Shown piece after piece: positions 8,479 through 17,419 of a DNA stretch of 64,000 nucleotides. The stretch's first letter is position 1, and every line of letters begins with the position of its first letter. The notes beneath the pieces were generated by a model, which was not told the DNA's origin, made no database searches, and saw only the letters and a list, made by a program, of their open reading frames with translations. The position numbers were made by a program, and so were the translations under genes. This DNA comes from Pseudomonas marginalis (GTDB taxonomy: Bacteria; Pseudomonadota; Gammaproteobacteria; Pseudomonadales; Pseudomonadaceae), in NCBI RefSeq assembly GCF_008692035.1, contig NZ_VTFG01000002.1, forward strand, positions 372,001 to 436,000, written 5' to 3'.

Positions 8479-9369
8479 TTACCAGTCGAGGGTGATCTGG
8501 CTGCGGAAATGGCGTTCCTCACCGGTGACGGGGTCGATAAACCGCACGCCCTGGGCCAGCAGCTTGAGGGGATTGGCGTAATCGTCCACGGCATCCTTGA
8601 TCACGTCCGGGTAGAACGGATCGTTGCAGATGCTCGCCCCCAGCGCGGTCATGTGCACGCGCAGCTGGTGCTTCTTGCCGGTCACGGGAAACAGGCCGTA
8701 GCGCCATAAGTCGCCGTTCTTTTCCCGCACCTCCACGGCTGTTTCGGTGTTGCTGGCGCCAGGGCCTTCCTGCATGCGGAAGAACGGTTCGCCATCCACC
8801 AGGCGGCTTTTGTGTAGCAACGGGAATGTCAGTCCCGGTAAGGCCGGGGCAATGGCTTCGTAGAATTTATCGATCCGGCGCGTGGGAAACAGCTGCTGAT
8901 AGGCCGAGCGGCTGGCCGGGTTGGCCGAGAACAACACCAGCCCGGCGGTGTGTCGATCGATGCGGTGCAGGGGCACCAGCGCCGGGTTGTCCAGGCGGCG
9001 AATCAGGCGGCGCAGCAGGGTTTGCTCGACGTACTCGCCGGCCGGGGTCACGGGCAGGAAGTGCGGTTTGTCCGCCACCACCAGGTGCTCGTCGGCGTAG
9101 AGGATGGTTTCCTGCACCGGGATGACTTTTTCGTTGGGGACTTCACGGAAGTAATAGATGCACAGGCCTTCCCTGTAGGCCAGGTCCAGGGGGATCGGGC
9201 TGCCAGTGACATCCAGCACCCGCCCACGGGCGATGCGGTCCAGCCAGTGTTCGCGACTGATCGCCGCAAAGTGCTCGCACAGGCACTCCAGCACCGTCGC
9301 CCAGGGGCCAGGTGGCAGGTACAGGGTGCTGGCCTGGTGCTGGGACGCGGAAAAAGCGGATGTGGACAT
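8479..9369 (-). CDS. RluA-family pseudouridine synthase
   Basis: The 296-residue protein isomerises uridine in rRNA or tRNA. The catalytic aspartate lies in HRIDRHTAGLVLF, the family's R(L/I)DR motif. Other family signatures are VVADKPHFLPVTP and a C-terminal KKHQLRVHM segment. This resembles the subgroup acting on 23S rRNA U746 and tRNA U32, but the exact target cannot be read from the sequence. The start MSTSAFSASQ has AAGG eight bases upstream; a ten-residue extension is open but less likely. Confidence 0.88.
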   Translation of the reverse strand: MSTSAFSASQHQASTLYLPPGPWATVLECLCEHFAAISREHWLDRIARGRVLDVTGSPIPLDLAYREGLCIYYFREVPNEKVIPVQETILYADEHLVVADKPHFLPVTPAGEYVEQTLLRRLIRRLDNPALVPLHRIDRHTAGLVLFSANPASRSAYQQLFPTRRIDKFYEAIAPALPGLTFPLLHKSRLVDGEPFFRMQEGPGASNTETAVEVREKNGDLWRYGLFPVTGKKHQLRVHMTALGASICNDPFYPDVIKDAVDDYANPLKLLAQGVRFIDPVTGEERHFRSQITLDW

Positions 9370-9436
9370 GCTCGAAGCCTTGAAAAAACAGGCGGGCATT
9401 ATCCCGCATCAAGCGGGATGAAACCTAGGGCGGATC

Positions 9437-9772
9437 TCAGGCCTTGGCCAATTCCGCGCGCAGGATCGGCGAAGCACTCGCCGCCTCGGTGAACTCCTTG
9501 AGCCAGCGCAGCACGTCTACCGCTTCCCAGCGGCCGGGATCGTACAACGCGTACAACAGACCCTGGTAACCCACCACATCGAGCTGCTTGTGATAACCGG
9601 CGCGCTGGAACAACGCCTCGATCTCGGCAAAGCAGGTATTGAAATGCACTTTGTTAAACGGCGTCTTGCCTTCCGTGACCAGGCCGTCGAGGCGCAGCTC
9701 GTTCACCGCGTCGCGCACGACATCGGCAGACATGCGATTGACGCTGCTTTTCAGTTGTTCAACATTCACCAC
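9437..9772 (-). CDS. Conserved protein of unknown function
   Basis: I do not recognise this 111-residue soluble protein. It starts MVNVEQLKSSVNRMSADVV and appears mostly helical, with no cysteine motif, signal peptide or membrane segment. One stretch (FNKVHFNTCFAEIEALF, then a Tyr/Gly-rich VVGYQGLLYALYDPG) looks conserved in style. Codon use matches its neighbours, so it is probably a real gene. The two neighbouring minus-strand genes give no clear functional link. Confidence 0.75.
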   Translation of the reverse strand: MVNVEQLKSSVNRMSADVVRDAVNELRLDGLVTEGKTPFNKVHFNTCFAEIEALFQRAGYHKQLDVVGYQGLLYALYDPGRWEAVDVLRWLKEFTEAASASPILRAELAKA

Positions 9773-9846
9773 GGGCGTTCCCTCTATTCAATCGCTGTAC
9801 AAACATACAGTAACGTAATATTCGGAAACCCGCCATCGCATAAACG

Positions 9847-10083
9847 TCAGCGCAGGAAGGCGACAACCTGATCCGCATCGAAGGGCCAATCCAGTTCAGC
9901 CCCCGTGTCCACCCGCCGAAGCACCGGAATCCTTAGGCCGTAGGCGTCGGTCAGGTCGTCGGGGTCGGTGATATCAACCAACTCGACCAGCAACCCGCGT
10001 TCGACGAGCGGCATGATTTCGGCTTCGGCAATTTCACAAAGATGGCAACCCAGGGTGCCGAACAACTGGCATTCAGGAAGCAT
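9847..10083 (-). CDS. Glutaredoxin-family (DUF836-like) thiol protein
   Basis: This 78-residue protein is a minimal thioredoxin fold with a CxxC redox motif (GCHLCE) near the N-terminus and a cis-proline segment in LRIPVLRR. It ends WPFDADQVVAFLR, as in other small glutaredoxin-like DUF836 proteins. It probably reduces or relays disulfides in the cytoplasm; the partner is unknown. Confidence 0.86.
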   Translation of the reverse strand: MLPECQLFGTLGCHLCEIAEAEIMPLVERGLLVELVDITDPDDLTDAYGLRIPVLRRVDTGAELDWPFDADQVVAFLR

Positions 10084-10134
10084 GACGAATGGCCCTGATC
10101 AGTAAGTAGACAAGCATTCTAAGCCTGACAAAAA

Positions 10135-10160
10135 CCTGTGGCGAGCGGGCTTGCCACAGG
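10135..10160. repeat. Single REP-like palindrome
   Basis: CCTGTGGC-AGCGGGCTTG-CCACAGG-type palindrome typical of pseudomonad REP sequences. It sits between the glutaredoxin-like gene and the antiporter. A related copy in the other orientation is at 37141-37163. Confidence 0.65.
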
Positions 10161-10283
10161 TACAGCGTTCGCTCTCCGGAAATCCGCCGGCCACAATAAA
10201 CCCTGACCCAGATCACCATGGCCTATAACTGATTCAGCGATTCTCGCGGCTTTTTGCCCGCTCCCCCTGCAACGGAGATGCTT

Positions 10284-12014
10284 GTGTTCGCCAACCTGCT
10301 GATCATTCTGGCCTCATCCCTGGTGGTGATTGCGCTGTTTCGCCGGCTGCAACTGCCACCCGTGCTGGGCTACCTGTGCGTGGGCCTGGCCGTGGGGCCG
10401 ACGGCCCTGGACTGGGTGAATGACAGCGAAGAACTGCCCGACCTCGCCGAACTGGGCGTGGTGTTCCTGCTGTTCTCACTGGGCCTGGAGTTTTCCCTGA
10501 CCAGGATGCTCGCCCTGCGCCGCGTGGTGTTTGGCCTGGGCAGCTTGCAGGTGCTGGGGTGCAGCGTGCTGCTGGGGGGCCTGTTGATGGCCTTCGGTGT
10601 GGCGCCGGGCATCGCCTTGTTGCTGGGTGCGGGGCTGGCGCTGTCGTCCACGGCGATCGTCAGCAAGGAACTGACCAGCCTCGGCGAAATCTTCAGCAGC
10701 CATGGCCAGAATGCGATCGGCGTGTTGCTGTTCCAGGATGTGGTGGCGGTGTTGCTGCTGACGCTGGTGCCGGTGTTCGCCGGCAGCAGCGAACAGGCCT
10801 GGTACTGGGCGTTGCCGCTGACGCTGGGCAAAACCGTGGTGTTGTTCGTGGGCCTGTTGCTCGCCAGCCGCTGGTTATTGCCGCGCTTGTTTCATGAGGT
10901 CGCCGCCTCCCATTCGGCGGAGCTGTTTGTGCTGCTGGCGCTGGTGATCGTCTTGCTGACCGCCTGGCTCACCCACTTGCTGGGCCTCTCCCCTGCCCTC
11001 GGTGCCTTCCTGGCCGGCATGCTGCTGGGCGAAAGCCATTACCGCCATCAGATCGAAGCGGATATCCGGCCCTTTCGCGACATCCTGCTGGGGCTGTTTT
11101 TCGTCAGCATCGGCATGCTCATCGACCTGCAGTTGTTCGTCAGCCACAGCCTGTTGATCCTCGGCATGACCCTCGCGCTGATGCTGATCAAAGGCAGTGT
11201 GGTGGCCGCGCTGGTCAAGCTGCGCGGCAGCGACAGTGAAACCGCCTGGCGCACCGGCCTGGCCCTGGCCCAGGGCGGTGAGTTCTGTTTCGCCCTGATG
11301 GCGCAGATGCAACAGAGCCGGCTTATACCCGATGAGTTCAACGGTTTGCTGCTCGCCGCGACGTTCTGTTCGATGCTGTTGACCCCACTGCTGCTGCGCG
11401 CCGCGCCGGCGATTGCCCTGCGCCTGCACCGCAAGCCCAACCAACAGGTGCAACTTGAAGAAATTGCCGCCCTCAATGCGCAATTACACGGGCATGCGGT
11501 CATCTGCGGCTATGGCCGGGTCGGGCAATCCATCGGGCGCTTTCTGCGCAATGAGCAACAGGCGTTCATCGCCCTGGATGACGACCCGGAACGGGTCCAG
11601 GAAGCCGCCACCGAAGACAGCAGCGTGCATTACGGTGACTGTCGCCGTGGCGCCTTGCTCAGTGCCGTGGGCCTGGAACGCGCGCGCCTGGTGGTGATTG
11701 CCGTGGACAACAGTGATGTGGCCCTGGCGGTGCTCAAGGAAGCCCGCCATATCAACCCCGACGTGCCGATCCTGGTGCGCACCCGCGATGACAGCCAGTG
11801 GGCTGAATTGAAAGCCGCGGGCGCCAGCGAAGTGGTGCCCGAGCTGCTGGAGTCAAGCCTGATGCTCGCCTCCCACGCCTTGATCCTGCTGGGCCTGCCG
11901 GACCAACAGGTGCAGGCGCGGGTCGATGAAGTCCGGCATAACCGCTATCGCCTGCTGCACGGTTTCTACACGCACCCGAGCACCGACGAAGAGGCGCCGA
12001 TCAATCCTGACTGA
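10284..12014 (+). CDS. CPA2-family K+/H+ antiporter (KefB-like) with TrkA-N domain
   Basis: The 576-residue protein has about 12-13 membrane helices in residues 1-385, the cation/proton exchanger fold, followed by a cytoplasmic NAD-binding RCK/TrkA-N domain (HAVICGYGRVGQSIGRFL, about residue 405 on). It probably exports K+ or Na+ in exchange for protons under nucleotide control. GTG 10284 is chosen because GGAG (10274-10277) is six bases upstream; the ATG at 10278 directly abuts that site. The 3' end overlaps the convergent ammonium transporter by 14 bases. Confidence 0.88.
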   Translation: MFANLLIILASSLVVIALFRRLQLPPVLGYLCVGLAVGPTALDWVNDSEELPDLAELGVVFLLFSLGLEFSLTRMLALRRVVFGLGSLQVLGCSVLLGGLLMAFGVAPGIALLLGAGLALSSTAIVSKELTSLGEIFSSHGQNAIGVLLFQDVVAVLLLTLVPVFAGSSEQAWYWALPLTLGKTVVLFVGLLLASRWLLPRLFHEVAASHSAELFVLLALVIVLLTAWLTHLLGLSPALGAFLAGMLLGESHYRHQIEADIRPFRDILLGLFFVSIGMLIDLQLFVSHSLLILGMTLALMLIKGSVVAALVKLRGSDSETAWRTGLALAQGGEFCFALMAQMQQSRLIPDEFNGLLLAATFCSMLLTPLLLRAAPAIALRLHRKPNQQVQLEEIAALNAQLHGHAVICGYGRVGQSIGRFLRNEQQAFIALDDDPERVQEAATEDSSVHYGDCRRGALLSAVGLERARLVVIAVDNSDVALAVLKEARHINPDVPILVRTRDDSQWAELKAAGASEVVPELLESSLMLASHALILLGLPDQQVQARVDEVRHNRYRLLHGFYTHPSTDEEAPINPD

Positions 12015-13209
12015 CCGCACCGATCTTGTGGATCGACAGATCTGCGCCGTAATACTCCTCTTCCTGGCTCAGGCGCAGCCCGTGCACGCGCTTGATCACG
12101 CCGTACACCAGCAGGCCGCCGCCAAACGCGACGACCACACCGAGCCCCGTACCGATCAATTGGCTGATCAGGCTCACACCGCCCAGTCCACCCAGCGCGG
12201 TCTGACCAAAGATGCCGCAGGCAATCCCGCCCCATACACCGCACAGGCCATGCAGTGGCCACACCCCCAGCACATCGTCGATCTTCCAGCGGTCCTGGGC
12301 GGCGATAAAGCACCACACAAACAACCCGCCCGCGACCACGCCGGTGACCAGCGCGCCCACCGGATGCATCAGGTCGGAACCCGCGCAAATCGCTACCAGC
12401 CCGGCCAACGGACCGTTATGCAGGAAGCCGGGGTCGTTGCGGCCGATCACCAGGGCGGCGACGGTGCCGCCGACCATGGCCATCAGCGAGTTCACCGCCA
12501 CCAGGCCGCTGACGCCGTCCAGGGTTTGCGCGCTCATCACGTTAAAGCCGAACCAGCCGACAATCAGGATCCACGAGCCCAACGCCAGGAACGGAATGCT
12601 CGACGGCGCGAATGCCACCAGGCGCCCTTCGCGGTAGCGCCCATTGCGCGGGCCCAGCAGCAGCACCGCCGCCAGCGCCAGCCAGCCGCCCATGGCATGC
12701 ACCACCACAGAGCCGGCAAAGTCATGGAAGCTGGCGCCGAACGCCTTGAGCAACCAGGCCTGCAAACCGAAATTGCCGTTCCATACCATGCCTTCGAAAA
12801 ACGGGTAGATAAACGCCACGATCAACGCGGTGGCGCACAACTGCGGAGCGAACTTTGCGCGCTCCGCAATACCGCCGGAGATGATCGCCGGGATCGCTGC
12901 CGCAAACGTCAGCAGGAAGAAGAACTTCACCAGGCCATAACCATGGTCGGCGCTGATCACGGCCGCCGGTTGCATGAAGCTCACCCCGTAGGAGATCCAA
13001 TAGCCTATAAAGAAATAGGCCAGGGTGGAGATGGCGAAGTCGCTGAGGATCTTCGACAGGGCGTTGACCTGGTTTTTCTGGCGCACCGTCCCGACTTCCA
13101 GAAACGCGAAGCCGGCGTGCATGGCCAGGACCATGACCGCACCGATCAGGATAAACAGGGTATTGGAGCTGTGGACCAGAGTGTCCACCGCACTTTGCAG
13201 ATTTTCCAT
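12001..13209 (-). CDS. amt: Ammonium transporter (Amt family)
   Basis: The 402-residue protein has 11 predicted helices. It keeps the twin-histidine pore elements of Amt proteins (one in VVVHAMGGWLALAA, one in WPLHGLCGVWGG) and the recruitment-site Trp/Phe segments. It moves ammonium or ammonia across the inner membrane. The start MENLQSAVDTLVHS is typical, although I see no clear ribosome-binding site before it. No glnK neighbours it. An inverted-repeat leader lies upstream (13246-13325). Confidence 0.92.
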   Translation of the reverse strand: MENLQSAVDTLVHSSNTLFILIGAVMVLAMHAGFAFLEVGTVRQKNQVNALSKILSDFAISTLAYFFIGYWISYGVSFMQPAAVISADHGYGLVKFFFLLTFAAAIPAIISGGIAERAKFAPQLCATALIVAFIYPFFEGMVWNGNFGLQAWLLKAFGASFHDFAGSVVVHAMGGWLALAAVLLLGPRNGRYREGRLVAFAPSSIPFLALGSWILIVGWFGFNVMSAQTLDGVSGLVAVNSLMAMVGGTVAALVIGRNDPGFLHNGPLAGLVAICAGSDLMHPVGALVTGVVAGGLFVWCFIAAQDRWKIDDVLGVWPLHGLCGVWGGIACGIFGQTALGGLGGVSLISQLIGTGLGVVVAFGGGLLVYGVIKRVHGLRLSQEEEYYGADLSIHKIGAVSQD

Positions 13210-13245
13210 GGAGGTTGGCAGGCCTGTGTAAAGGCAAAAAGCACC

Positions 13246-13325
13246 AAAGCGGTTCAAGCCAGGGGTTGCGCGCACTAAATTGGCACCACCGGCACCGCCC
13301 CTCTTCAGAGGGCGTGAACCGCTTT
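13246..13325 (-). promoter_or_regulatory. Inverted-repeat leader upstream of amt (candidate structured RNA)
   Basis: An exact 11-base inverted repeat (TGAACCGCTTT at 13315-13325, complement at 13246-13256) encloses 58 bases. Inside is a second hairpin (13296-13314, about 8 pairs with one bulge). If transcribed toward amt, the two would form a closing stem with an internal hairpin, ending 37 bases before the amt start, and a TTTGGTGCTTTTT stretch follows. Terminator, riboswitch-like leader or protein site are all possible; the sequence does not decide. Confidence 0.4.
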
Positions 13326-13555
13326 AGCGCAGCGTTCAACACAACCGGCCGTTGCCGACAGGGTTTTTCCGCGAGTTTGAGTTATTTAGGGTAAGGTTTT
13401 TCGAGACCTGCGCCCCGACCGCCCGGATTCAGCGCAAGCCACGGGGCGTGCGCACCAAGGCAAAGCAAAAGCTGTACCAGACAATTGCACTGAACCTTCA
13501 CCGATACCGGTGACTCGAAACCACACGTACCGATCAGCCAATCACGGAGATAACC

Positions 13556-13870
13556 ATGGCCAGAAGAACTGCAAAGACTGCTCAAGAAATACTGATGGCG
13601 GATTTTCAAACCCTGGTGACTGACACCGAAAGGTTGCTGGACGACACCAAGGTGCTTGCGGGCGACCAGGCCGATGAGCTGCGCGCCAAGATTCATGACA
13701 CGCTGTTGCAGGCCCGCGAAACCCTCAAGCAAACCGAAGACTCCCTGCGCGAACGCAGCCAGGCGGCGGTCACCGCGACCGAAGATTACGTGCAGGCCAA
13801 CCCTTGGCAGTCGGTAGGCATTGCCGCCGGCGTGGGCTTTCTGATCGGCCTGCTGGCCACAAGGCGCTAA
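13556..13870 (+). CDS. ElaB/YqjD/DUF883-family membrane-anchored protein
   Basis: This 104-residue protein has a long amphipathic, coiled-coil-like N-terminal part (about residues 10-75). It ends in a C-terminal membrane segment with a GxxxG-type glycine pattern (VGIAAGVGFLIGLLATRR). That is the DUF883 architecture. E. coli members (YqjD, ElaB) bind stationary-phase ribosomes and tether them to the inner membrane. It heads a three-gene operon with a YqjE-like gene and an unknown gene. ATG follows a clear GGAGA site. Confidence 0.9.
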   Translation: MARRTAKTAQEILMADFQTLVTDTERLLDDTKVLAGDQADELRAKIHDTLLQARETLKQTEDSLRERSQAAVTATEDYVQANPWQSVGIAAGVGFLIGLLATRR

Positions 13871-13872
13871 TC

Positions 13873-14256
13873 ATGTCTATCGGCGAAACTGGCTCGTCCA
13901 CGGGTACCACCTCACGACGCCTGGGCGCGGCCGTTCTTGGCTTGCTGCACAGCCACGTCGAACTGTTTGGCATCGAATTGCAGGAGCAGAAGGCCCGTAC
14001 CGTCAGCCTGCTGCTGTTTGCCGGCCTGGCGCTGGTGTTTGCCCTGTTGTTGCTGGTGGGGTTATCGACTCTGGTGATGATCCTGGTATGGGACACCGGC
14101 TACCGCCTGACCGGGATCATCTGCCTCTGCGTGTTCTACAGCCTGGCCGCTGCCTTCTGCGGGGTGCGCTTGAAAGCGGCGGTGTTCGATGAGTCCACGC
14201 CGTTCCACGCCACCCTCGAAGAGCTGGCCAATGATCGGGAGCGCCTGCTGCCATGA
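13873..14256 (+). CDS. YqjE-like phage-holin-family membrane protein
   Basis: The 127-residue protein has two closely spaced hydrophobic helices (about residues 47-72 and 77-98) and a short charged C-terminal tail. This matches the YqjE/holin-superfamily proteins that follow yqjD in many Gammaproteobacteria. It starts two bases after the upstream stop and overlaps the downstream ATG in ATGA. Its function is unknown, and there is no evidence it acts in lysis. Confidence 0.84.
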   Translation: MSIGETGSSTGTTSRRLGAAVLGLLHSHVELFGIELQEQKARTVSLLLFAGLALVFALLLLVGLSTLVMILVWDTGYRLTGIICLCVFYSLAAAFCGVRLKAAVFDESTPFHATLEELANDRERLLP

Positions 14257-14591
14257 GCTCGAATGAAATCCAGCAAACCTCCCGCCGGGAAATGCGCAAG
14301 GCTTTGATCCGCCTGCGCATGGAGATGCACCGCCAGGAGATACGCCACGAATCCCAGCAATTGATGGCGCCGCTGAACAAGGTGCGCAACCTGGGCCAAA
14401 ACTTTCAGGGCGGCCTGGGCATCAAGCACGCGCCGCTGTGGGGCGTGGCCGCTGTAACCCTGATCGGTTTCTTCACCGGCAAGGGCGCCAAGGGCGGCGG
14501 TATCAGCAGTGTGACGCGCCTGGTGCGCCTCGGTGCCGGCCTGATCCCGCTGATCAAACTGGCCATGCAGGGCAATTCACGCAAAGGTTGA
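14253..14591 (+). CDS. Third gene of the YqjD/YqjE-type operon, unknown membrane protein
   Basis: The 112-residue protein has a basic helical N-terminus (REMRKALIRLRMEMHRQEIR) and then two weak hydrophobic stretches (about residues 62-75 and 90-105) separated by a Gly/Lys loop. It occupies the place of yqjK in related operons, though similarity cannot be judged by eye. The ATG overlaps the stop of the YqjE-like gene. A strong terminator follows. Confidence 0.78.
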   Translation: MSSNEIQQTSRREMRKALIRLRMEMHRQEIRHESQQLMAPLNKVRNLGQNFQGGLGIKHAPLWGVAAVTLIGFFTGKGAKGGGISSVTRLVRLGAGLIPLIKLAMQGNSRKG

Positions 14592-14623
14592 GCCTGCTGG
14601 CTGCATTCTTGCTAACAGAATGG

Positions 14624-14657
14624 CCCGGTCCTCGTTTTCGAGGGCCGGGTCTTTTTT
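14624..14657 (+). terminator. Rho-independent terminator after the YqjDE-type operon
   Basis: Eleven-base arms (14624-14634 and 14639-14649; CCCGG-T-CCTCG paired with CGAGG-G-CCGGG, one G-U pair) with a TTTT loop, followed by six T residues. Confidence 0.9.
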
Positions 14658-14681
14658 CGCCAGTGTTTTTAAGGAGGCCCC

Positions 14682-15845
14682 GTGATCGACGGGCAACCGC
14701 TCGCCTGCTTCCAACCGTTTATCGATACCGCCACCGGGCGCATTGCCGGCGTCGAGGCCTTGGGGCGTCTACGCCAGGCTGATGGCCGCCTGCAGTCCGT
14801 TGGCCCGCTGTTCGCCGACCCACGCACGCCAGGCGCGAGCTTGCGCCGTCTCGACCGGCAGATTCGCGACAACGCGTTAAGCCGCCTGCATGAAGCCCCC
14901 GAAGACTGGTTCCTCAGCCTGAATATCTCGCCGCGCTGGATCAACCAACTGCGCCCGGGCCAGGCGCTGCCGAGCCTCAAACAGATCCACAGCCATGGCG
15001 TCGACCCGCAGCGCATCGTGTTCGAGATCACCGAACTGGGCGGCGACATCCAGCGCCTGGCCGAGGTGGTGGCACGTTATCGCGAGGCCGGTGCGCGCAT
15101 CGCCATCGATGATTTCGGCGCCGGCTATTCCCAGCTTGACCGGGTATTGGCGCTGCAGCCGGACATCCTCAAGCTGGACATGCGCCTGTTCCAGCAAGCC
15201 GCCAGGGGCGGACCGAGCAGTGACGTCGTGCGGGCGCTGGCGCAGATGGCGGAAAAGACCGGCTGCTGGATCATTGCCGAAGGCGTGGAAACCGAGGCGC
15301 AGCTGAGCTTCGCCCTGGAATGCGGTTCGCGCTACGTGCAGGGCTATCTGTTTGCCCAGGCGCAATTGGACTGGTTCGCCACCGACGCCTTCGTGCCGCG
15401 CTTTGACCAACTGCGCGCGGCGTATGTCCAGCAGAAGCTGGCCGAACGCGGGCGCATCATGCAACTGCGCCAGCAATTGACCGAACTGATGAAGATCCTG
15501 CAATCCTGGGCACAGGCCCAAGCCCCGCTGGATCACTTGCCCCAACTGCCGGCCTTCCCCTGGCTGCTGCGCTTTTACCAATGCGACCGGCATGGCACCC
15601 AGTTGACCCCCAACTTCGAATGGCGCCAGGACGCCTGGCAGGCCGACAGCCGTTACCTGGGCCACAACTGGTCATGGCGCCCGTACTTCTATCACCTGCT
15701 GGCCGAAGGTTGGGAAGAGCGTCGCCTGACGCTGTCCTCGACTTACCGCGACGCCACCACCAACCAGTACTGCCTCACCGCCGGACAATTCTTCGATAAC
15801 GGTCAGCGCTTGCTGTTAATCGATATCGACGCGGCCGGCCTGTAG
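14682..15845 (+). CDS. EAL-domain c-di-GMP phosphodiesterase with C-terminal sensor-like domain
   Basis: The 387-residue protein starts with an EAL domain (about residues 1-250) that would cleave c-di-GMP to pGpG. Metal and substrate residues are intact: Glu25 in VEALGRL, the Asn of SLNIS, FEITEL, IDDFGAGYS, the Lys of ILKLDM, IAEGVETE and VQGYLF. The C-terminal ~130 residues contain a tryptophan-rich stretch (LGHNWSWRPYFYHLLAEGW) resembling cache-like sensor modules, but no membrane segment is seen. The start is GTG, fixed by AAGGAGG five bases upstream. It is likely active, which lowers c-di-GMP. Confidence 0.9.
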   Translation: MIDGQPLACFQPFIDTATGRIAGVEALGRLRQADGRLQSVGPLFADPRTPGASLRRLDRQIRDNALSRLHEAPEDWFLSLNISPRWINQLRPGQALPSLKQIHSHGVDPQRIVFEITELGGDIQRLAEVVARYREAGARIAIDDFGAGYSQLDRVLALQPDILKLDMRLFQQAARGGPSSDVVRALAQMAEKTGCWIIAEGVETEAQLSFALECGSRYVQGYLFAQAQLDWFATDAFVPRFDQLRAAYVQQKLAERGRIMQLRQQLTELMKILQSWAQAQAPLDHLPQLPAFPWLLRFYQCDRHGTQLTPNFEWRQDAWQADSRYLGHNWSWRPYFYHLLAEGWEERRLTLSSTYRDATTNQYCLTAGQFFDNGQRLLLIDIDAAGL

Positions 15846-15916
15846 ATTTTCGCTTGCCCCGCCAAGGCGGAACCGGGAAGCTGGGCGGGTCATTCACCGT
15901 ACGGAGAGTACCCGCC

Positions 15917-17248
15917 TTGGATTGGCCCACCCTGCTTACCCGCGAACGCCTTGGAAAACCCCTGCACAGCCCGGAAGAACTCGGCCGCAGCCCGTTTCAC
16001 AAAGACCATGACCGCATTATCTTCTCCGGCGCGTTTCGCCGCCTGGGCCGCAAGACCCAAGTGCACCCGGTGTCCAGCAACGACCATATCCATACACGCC
16101 TGACCCACTCCCTGGAAGTCAGTTGCGTAGGCCGCTCCCTCGGCATGCGCGTGGGCGAAACCCTGCGCAGCGCCCTGCCCGACTGGTGCGACCCGAGCGA
16201 CCTGGGCATGGTGGTGCAATCGGCCTGCCTGGCCCATGACATCGGCAACCCGCCGTTCGGGCATTCCGGCGAAGACGCCATCCGCCACTGGTTCCAGCAG
16301 GCAGCGGGGCGCGGCTGGCTGGACGACATGAGCAGCGCCGAGCGCAATGACTTCCTCAACTTCGAAGGCAATGCCCAAGGCTTCCGGGTACTGACCCAAC
16401 TGGAATACCACCAGTTCGACGGCGGCACGCGCCTGACCTACGCGACCTTGGGCACGTACCTCAAGTACCCCTGGACCGCCCGCCACGCCGACTCCCTGGG
16501 TTACAAGAAACACAAGTTCGGCTGCTACCAGAGCGAACTGCCGATCCTCGAACAGATCGCCGGCAAGCTCGGCCTGCCGCAACTCGAGGAACAACGCTGG
16601 GCTCGCCATCCACTGGTCTATCTGATGGAGGCGGCAGACGACATCTGCTACGCCTTGATCGACCTGGAGGACGGCCTGGAAATGGACCTGCTGGAGTACA
16701 CCGAAGTCGAGTCACTGCTGCTCGACCTGGTGGGCGACGACCTGCCGCAGACCTACCGGCAACTGGGCGCCCAGGACTCGCGCCGACGCAAGCTGGCGAT
16801 CCTGCGCGGCAAGGCCATCGAGCACTTGACCAACGCCGCGGCGCGCGCCTTCGTCGAACAACAGGAGGCCTTGCTTGCCGGCACCCTGCCCGGCGACCTG
16901 GTGGAGCACATGCACGGCCCCGCCAAACGCTGCGTGCTGGATGCCAAGGACATGGCGCGCAAGAAAATCTTCCAGGACAAGCGCAAGACCCTCCACGAGA
17001 TCGGCGCCTACACCACCCTGGAAATCCTGTTGAACGCCTTCTGCGGCGCGGCCCTGGAGCAGCACGGCGGACGCACGCCGTCGTTCAAGAACCGGCGCAT
17101 TCTCGACCTGCTGGGCAACAACGCGCCGGACCCTGCGTGGCCGCTGCACAGGTCGTTCCTGCGCATGATCGACTTCATCGCCGGCATGACCGACAGCTAT
17201 GCCACCGAGATGGCACGGGAGATGACCGGGCGCTCCAGCCCTCAATAA
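15917..17248 (+). CDS. dgt: dGTPase-like HD-domain triphosphohydrolase
   Basis: The 443-residue HD-superfamily enzyme is related to dGTP triphosphohydrolases, which release deoxyguanosine and triphosphate. The metal-binding HD pieces are visible in HTRLTHSLEV, AHDIGNPPFGHSGE and later in the YHQFDGG and LMEAADDICYALIDLEDG segments. TTG at 15917 (MDWPTLLTRERLG) is chosen because conserved sequence begins there and ACGGAG lies about ten bases upstream. The 21 residues read upstream of it are not family-like. Confidence 0.9.
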   Translation: MDWPTLLTRERLGKPLHSPEELGRSPFHKDHDRIIFSGAFRRLGRKTQVHPVSSNDHIHTRLTHSLEVSCVGRSLGMRVGETLRSALPDWCDPSDLGMVVQSACLAHDIGNPPFGHSGEDAIRHWFQQAAGRGWLDDMSSAERNDFLNFEGNAQGFRVLTQLEYHQFDGGTRLTYATLGTYLKYPWTARHADSLGYKKHKFGCYQSELPILEQIAGKLGLPQLEEQRWARHPLVYLMEAADDICYALIDLEDGLEMDLLEYTEVESLLLDLVGDDLPQTYRQLGAQDSRRRKLAILRGKAIEHLTNAAARAFVEQQEALLAGTLPGDLVEHMHGPAKRCVLDAKDMARKKIFQDKRKTLHEIGAYTTLEILLNAFCGAALEQHGGRTPSFKNRRILDLLGNNAPDPAWPLHRSFLRMIDFIAGMTDSYATEMAREMTGRSSPQ

Positions 17249-17419
17249 CCTGGCTGATCACGCCGCCTGTTCACTGAACAGAATCTGCCTACGATGGGAA
17301 CAGAGCGGCCTGATCGAATTCGCACAAGCGCCCGAAGAATAATCGCGCACGCTCCGGGCAGGTCTGGCGAACAGTTCCTACGTGCCCCCTATCGACGCTT
17401 GACTCACCGTGTGCCTTCT

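Noticed and set aside
13200..13330. Sigma-54 promoter or NtrC sites for amt
   Set aside because: GG/GC elements do not have the required 10-base spacing, and only half-sites such as GCACCA are seen.
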